From the NCBI GenBank assembly GCA_001816475.1, contig MHCC01000027.1, forward strand, positions 75,312 to 116,549: DNA of 41,238 nt, given 5' to 3'. The notes under the pieces were generated by a model that saw nothing but the letters and a program-made list of their open reading frames with translations, searched no databases and was not told the origin of the DNA. A program made the translations under genes and the position numbers. The stretch is from Candidatus Blackburnbacteria bacterium RIFCSPLOWO2_01_FULL_40_20 (GTDB lineage Bacteria; Patescibacteriota; Microgenomatia; UBA8517; UBA10165). Below are positions 37,588-41,238 of this stretch, one piece after another (the first letter of the stretch is position 1; each line of letters opens with the position of its first letter).

Positions 37588-39330
37588 CTAGTTTTCAAGC
37601 TCAGTCAACTTTTTACTAAGCTCGGTTAAGTTCTCTTCCAGCACACCTACTTCTTCTTCAGTTCCACCCTTTTCAGTTTTTTTAATCCTCTCAGCTATAT
37701 CAGAAATTTTTTCGCGCGTATCTAATACTTCTAAGGATTTAAGGGTGTTTGTAATTTCTTCATTAATTGAGCTTATATCTTGCAAATCTATTCCTAAATC
37801 AACCAAATAAGTATCTGCAAATATATTTCTTAATTCATCAGGTATTGATTCGGAAAAGTGGGCCAAATCACTACTTTTAGCCAATTCGGAAACCAACCTT
37901 ATTAATCCTGGGGTTGCTATTAGACTTATAAACTTTGAATCCATCAACAATTTAGAATTAGTTTGAACAACCAAACCTATAAGACGCTCTTCAAGTAACT
38001 GTCTTCTTTGTTTAGTTTCAACAACAGGAGTTGGGTGCTCCCACTTTAAAAACGGTTGGACTGACAACTTTGAAATTTGCGCAATAACCGAATTTTCTGG
38101 AACGTCTAACTTTTCTGCAACAATCCTTGCGTAATGTGCCTTAACTATCTCGTCTGTAATGTTTGACAAAATTGGGACCAGTTGCCTGCTTATTCCTGCT
38201 TTGCCTTCTGCAGTTTTTGGATCAAAGCGCGAAAACACCGATTCTACAAAAAAATCATAAACCCCAACAGACTCCAAAATTGCTTTTTTCCATCCATCGG
38301 GATCTTTTTGGGCATACTCGTCTGGATCTTTAAAATTTCCTAAACTTGCAACCCTGACTTCAAGCCCCCTCACTTCCGCAGTTTGAATTCCACGACGAGC
38401 AGCTTGGTCGCCTGCCAAATCGGAATCTAAAGCTAAAACAACCTTCGAGCAAAATCGGGAAAGAAGCATTACCTGTTCATCAGTCAAAGCTGATCCTTTT
38501 ATCGCAACTACATTTTTAACACCTGCTTGCCATGAAGAAATACAATCAAACTCACCTTCAACAACGATTGTAAGCCCTGCTTTTTTTATCTCTTGTTTGG
38601 CAAGGTCTAAGCCAAACAACAGATTGCCTTTCTTGTAAACTTTCGTCTCGGAGGTGTTGATATATTTTGCAACTTCATTTTTGTTTTCAATAATTCTTCC
38701 AGCAAACCCTAAAACATTGCCAAAATGATCTTTTAGTGGAAACATCAACCGATCTCTAAAACGATCGAAATACCGTCCATCTTTTTTGTAAACAATGCCA
38801 GCCTTTTCCAATAATTCAAGTTTGTACCCTTTTTTCTTATTCAAAAAGTTGAGGGTTACGTCAGGGGTAGAAGGCGCAAAACCGAGTTTAAACGCTTTTG
38901 CCGTTTCATTATTAATTCCTCGCTTGTTAAGATACGCCAGGGCTTTCTTCCCAAGTTGGTGCGAAAACAGCAAATAATGATAAAACTCAGAAACATAATA
39001 ATTTAGTTTATAAAGCTCTTCTTTTTCCTCAGAGCCAGAAAACCCTTTCAGCTGTTTCAGTTTTATTCCCACCCTGTCTGCTAAAATTTTTAACGCTTGA
39101 GAAAAATCTACTTTTTCATACTCCATCAAAAAGCGATATGAGTCTCCCCCAGCTGAACAGCCAAAACATTTATAAATTTGAAGCTCCGGGGAAACAACAA
39201 AAGAAGGAGTTTTTTCTTGGTGGAAAGGACAGTTCCCTTTATAGTGCCTTCCTGCCTTTTTTAAAGTCACATATTCGCCAACAAGCTCTACTATGTCAAC
39301 CTTGCTTTTTATCTCCTCAATCTGGTCCAT
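37588..39330 (-). CDS. dnaG: DNA primase
   Basis: This 580-aa primase starts at ATG 39330. The CHC2 zinc finger is Cys34, His37, Cys55, Cys58 (CPFH and CFGC). The Toprim core has VVEGEFDC (Glu258 and neighbours) and ALDSDLAGDQAA (Asp302, Asp304), which bind magnesium and make RNA primers. The C-terminal region (DnaB-binding in other species) is helical and divergent. It precedes rpoD by 41 bp. The track's longer start adds a leader that does not look coding. Confidence 0.95.
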   Translation of the reverse strand: MDQIEEIKSKVDIVELVGEYVTLKKAGRHYKGNCPFHQEKTPSFVVSPELQIYKCFGCSAGGDSYRFLMEYEKVDFSQALKILADRVGIKLKQLKGFSGSEEKEELYKLNYYVSEFYHYLLFSHQLGKKALAYLNKRGINNETAKAFKLGFAPSTPDVTLNFLNKKKGYKLELLEKAGIVYKKDGRYFDRFRDRLMFPLKDHFGNVLGFAGRIIENKNEVAKYINTSETKVYKKGNLLFGLDLAKQEIKKAGLTIVVEGEFDCISSWQAGVKNVVAIKGSALTDEQVMLLSRFCSKVVLALDSDLAGDQAARRGIQTAEVRGLEVRVASLGNFKDPDEYAQKDPDGWKKAILESVGVYDFFVESVFSRFDPKTAEGKAGISRQLVPILSNITDEIVKAHYARIVAEKLDVPENSVIAQISKLSVQPFLKWEHPTPVVETKQRRQLLEERLIGLVVQTNSKLLMDSKFISLIATPGLIRLVSELAKSSDLAHFSESIPDELRNIFADTYLVDLGIDLQDISSINEEITNTLKSLEVLDTREKISDIAERIKKTEKGGTEEEVGVLEENLTELSKKLTELEN

Positions 39331-39422
39331 CTTGTTACATAATACCCTAGTAAAGCAACTAAAGATTGATGACAGCCATTCGGGACCAGGTTGAAACAGG
39401 CTGAGGGTCAAATTAATAGGTT

Positions 39423-39689
39423 TTAATCCGAGCTTACAAAATACAACGGCAGCCGATACTTTCTTGCAAAGAAAATTAATATATCTTTCTCGCTCACTCC
39501 CCTCGCGGGCTTTCCTACTATTTTTTCCAATTCTGCACTTGCTATCCGTTCCATCCTATCTGCTCTCTCTTGTTCTAAAACTCTAGCCTCTTCCCTAACT
39601 GATTTCGACCACTCTTCTCTATTAACTCGTCCCCTTTCCTCATCTGCCGCCTTGATTTTATCTAATTCAAACCCAAAGTAACTACTCAA
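39423..39689 (-). CDS. Charged helical hypothetical protein, start uncertain
   Basis: This 88-aa frame begins at a TTG with no ribosome-binding site, and the open frame goes on about 18 codons upstream of it (SLPNSYNFAVHLLSSYFGFE), so the true start is not clear and the gene may be truncated. The middle is a long charged helix (SVREEARVLEQERADRMERI), followed by KPARGVSEKDILIFFARKY. No family recognised. It ends 93 bp before dnaG, in the same direction. Confidence 0.4.
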   Translation of the reverse strand: MSSYFGFELDKIKAADEERGRVNREEWSKSVREEARVLEQERADRMERIASAELEKIVGKPARGVSEKDILIFFARKYRLPLYFVSSD

Positions 39690-40530
39690 TAAATGGACTG
39701 CAAAATTATAGCTGTTGGGAAGTGAGTCGGGGTGTTTTTTCTAACTAGCCCACCTGCGAACTTCGATTGTTTTAAATATTTCTTCTCTTTCGGCAACAAA
39801 ATACCCTTAATTTTTTCTGTTTTGATTCTAATCGGAGACAATGATTCATTTGTTACAATACAACCGTTCCTTGCACCCAGGTTTTCACTCAGCTTTTATC
39901 TGCGAACCACCAATCTCTTTGAATTTTTCTATCGTGGCTTTTTTAAGATACTGATAACTAAAATCTTCCATCAGCCGATCAAACCTTGTGGTGTTAAAAT
40001 TTCCCGACCGAGTTTGAAACAAGCGGTTTCTATCGAGAAAAAGCACATCATTTTCACTAAATCTCTTGCCCTTGAACGGATTATTTACACTTACTCTCAA
40101 ATCAGGACTGTTATCCTTGGGCTTTAATGGGTCAACTCTTATAAATTTTGGTCATTAACGATAATGGATGATAAATAGGTTTTACTTTCTTTCGATCTAA
40201 CGCCAGCTTCAAATGAAAAGCCATTGGCCTTAAACGAACCCTTGGGCATTGTTCCGTCAACTTCAAATTCTTCATCGGAATAAATGTTTATCTCAATTTT
40301 CTTGCTTGTGTCGTTAAAATTATCTACTCCAAAATTCTCTGTTTTGTATTCAAGAATCGGGAGGGCAAAAGCGTCTAAAAGAGCGGTTTTACCACTTCCA
40401 TCTTCACCTACAAATACATTAAGCCCCGAACCTCATTTGTGCCGTCGGGTGTATTTATGTTGTCAATTTCAAAATCCTTGTCCGACGGGAAAAGTCTGAA
40501 ATTCTTGATTGTAATTTTTTTGATAAACAT
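39690..40530 (-). pseudogene. Decayed AAA/SMC-like ATPase gene with several frameshifts
   Basis: The frame begins at ATG 40528-40530 (MFIKKITIKNFRLFPSDKDF), the usual start of RecF/SMC-like ATPases. A one-base loss near 40430 shifts the frame; the Walker A (VGEDGSGKTALLDAF) and FALPILEYKTENF follow in another frame. A second shift at about 40150 leads into VDPLKPKDNSPDLRVSVNNP, then FKGKRFSENDVLFLDRNRLF. A third near 39890 leads to LSENLGARNGCIVTNESLSP. No intact ABC signature or Walker B is seen. Ten bases separate it from the methyltransferase gene, so the two may once have formed one defence operon. Sequencing indels are an alternative to true decay. Confidence 0.7.
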
Positions 40531-40539
40531 AATATCCCA

Positions 40540-41238
40540 TTAAATAGATTTAGTGATTTTGTAATTTTTTTTATCAAGTAATTTCAAATCGCCTTTACTT
40601 TTCCAAATTTCCTTAAAATCTTTGTTTCTCATTGTTCTAATATGTCCGAGATAAACGGAAACAAAATGACCGTTAATTTTAGTTTCCTTTGCTGCCTTTG
40701 TATTTTTTTCAGCAATTTTTACATAGTCGGAATCCAGCTCAATACCAATATATTTTCTGCCCAATTTTTTTGCGGCAACCGCAGTTGTACCCGTTCCCAT
40801 AAAGGGATCAAGTACAATGTCGCCCTCGTCCGTGGTCATTAGAATTAACCTTTCGAGTAGCGGAATAGGAAGCTGGCAAGGGTGCTCAGCTCTTCGTTTT
40901 TTGTGTCGTATTCTGTGAATGTCATTCCAAACATCAGAAAGAAGCGGCCCAAATCCATGCGCTTGATCTTTTTTTCCGCCATAATCTTTTAGAAATTCAT
41001 CACAAGCCCTGCACCTCGGGTGCGGATATCTAATATCAAAAAATTTAAAATCTTTGTGAGATTTTGATTTTGTGTAATACGAAATTCCATAATGATTCGG
41101 CAATAAGGTTTTTCCCATTGGCGCGCCGCCCGAATTCCAAGCGATCCAATGTCTAAAATAGGCAATTTTATTCAAATGCTCTGCGTAATGAGAAAGCCAG
41201 CGAGGAATATTGTGAACAAAAATTGCCCCTGTTGGTTT
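40540..41238 (-). CDS. DNA methyltransferase (N4/N6 type), partial at the right edge
   Basis: The frame stays open to the last base, 21 codons beyond the track's start, so the true start lies outside the window. The SAM-binding motif DPFMGTGTTAVAAKKLGRKY, followed by IGIEL, is at the C-terminal side, which puts the catalytic 'DPPY' motif upstream, as in beta-class enzymes. The segment RHWIAWNSGGAPMGKTLLPN and a Cys-pair region (HPRCRACDEFL) precede it. These enzymes methylate adenine or cytosine in DNA for restriction-modification or regulation. It lies next to the decayed ATPase; no restriction endonuclease is visible. Confidence 0.9.
   Translation of the reverse strand, partial: KPTGAIFVHNIPRWLSHYAEHLNKIAYFRHWIAWNSGGAPMGKTLLPNHYGISYYTKSKSHKDFKFFDIRYPHPRCRACDEFLKDYGGKKDQAHGFGPLLSDVWNDIHRIRHKKRRAEHPCQLPIPLLERLILMTTDEGDIVLDPFMGTGTTAVAAKKLGRKYIGIELDSDYVKIAEKNTKAAKETKINGHFVSVYLGHIRTMRNKDFKEIWKSKGDLKLLDKKNYKITKSI

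Noticed and set aside
39732-40127. Plus-strand 131-aa ORF of the track
   Set aside because: It is the shadow of the decayed ATPase, whose minus-strand frames give coherent protein sequence.
1-41238. CRISPR arrays and rRNA genes
   Set aside because: No regularly spaced repeats with unique spacers and no rRNA-like segments were seen on reading both strands.
1-41238. TGA recoded to Gly as in some CPR groups
   Set aside because: TGA ends several genes in ATGA overlaps with good downstream starts, and no long frame needs TGA read-through.

Overview
The window looks like chromosome from a Candidate Phyla Radiation (Patescibacteria) bacterium, most likely of the Microgenomates kind. This is inferred from gene content and style, not from a marker search. 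Pointers are the moderate-to-low GC, many short lineage-type proteins (DUF5667-like, small zinc ribbons, a short TIM, a short PGK), genes that start without a Shine-Dalgarno site or nearly leaderless, a class II ribonucleotide reductase carrying an intein, a group I intron in a tRNA, and a cut-down carbon metabolism. TGA is used as an ordinary stop.

Layout. (1) 1-7391 is an integrated mobile element. It holds a partial ORF, a terminase-small-subunit-like protein, a truncated receiver-like ORF, a four-gene leftward set of membrane or secreted proteins, an XRE regulator, a RecA-type replication ATPase, a small accessory ORF and a large serine recombinase. Two nested inverted-repeat leaders (A-B-A'-B' order) precede the ATPase and the recombinase. 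(2) At 7362-7637, antisense to the recombinase 3' end, lies a tRNA(CAU) gene split by a compact 206-nt group I intron. The recombinase reads through its 3' exon, so this is the probable attachment site. (3) 7743-11424 has a RelBE-type module, an FtsB/DivIC-like protein, a Xer-like recombinase with altered catalytic residues, a short nucleotide-sugar dehydrogenase, a coiled-coil gene split by a 91-bp foldback element, and tRNA-Ile(UAU). (4) 11092-16025 is a leftward cluster around a VirD4/TraD-like ATPase. (5) 16226-19978 is nrdJ with a homing-endonuclease intein inserted exactly at the thiyl-radical cysteine. (6) 20144-26621 has a DUF5667-like protein, a HEPN protein and two tandem class A penicillin-binding proteins. 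(7) 27141-36127 is a long leftward run of central-carbon genes: hydroxyacid dehydrogenase, PfkB kinase, archaeal-type class I aldolase, deoC, LOG protein, gap, pgk, tpiA, a ZIP transporter and an OmpR-type regulator. (8) 36461-39411 holds rpoD and dnaG. (9) The right edge has a decayed AAA ATPase and a DNA methyltransferase that runs off the window.

How the genes fit together. DeoC makes glyceraldehyde-3-phosphate from deoxyribose-phosphate. TpiA, aldolase, Gap and Pgk link that to fructose-1,6-bisphosphate and 3-phosphoglycerate, and the hydroxyacid dehydrogenase may handle glycerate or glyoxylate. No phosphofructokinase is seen here. The two PBPs and the FtsB-like protein serve wall synthesis and division. 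DnaG and RpoD form the usual macromolecular-synthesis pair.

The least explained signals are the intron-split tRNA used as an integration site, the paired A-B-A'-B' leaders, and hexamer (GATAMA)n arrays that run both through coding sequence and through intergenic DNA of the carbon-metabolism block.
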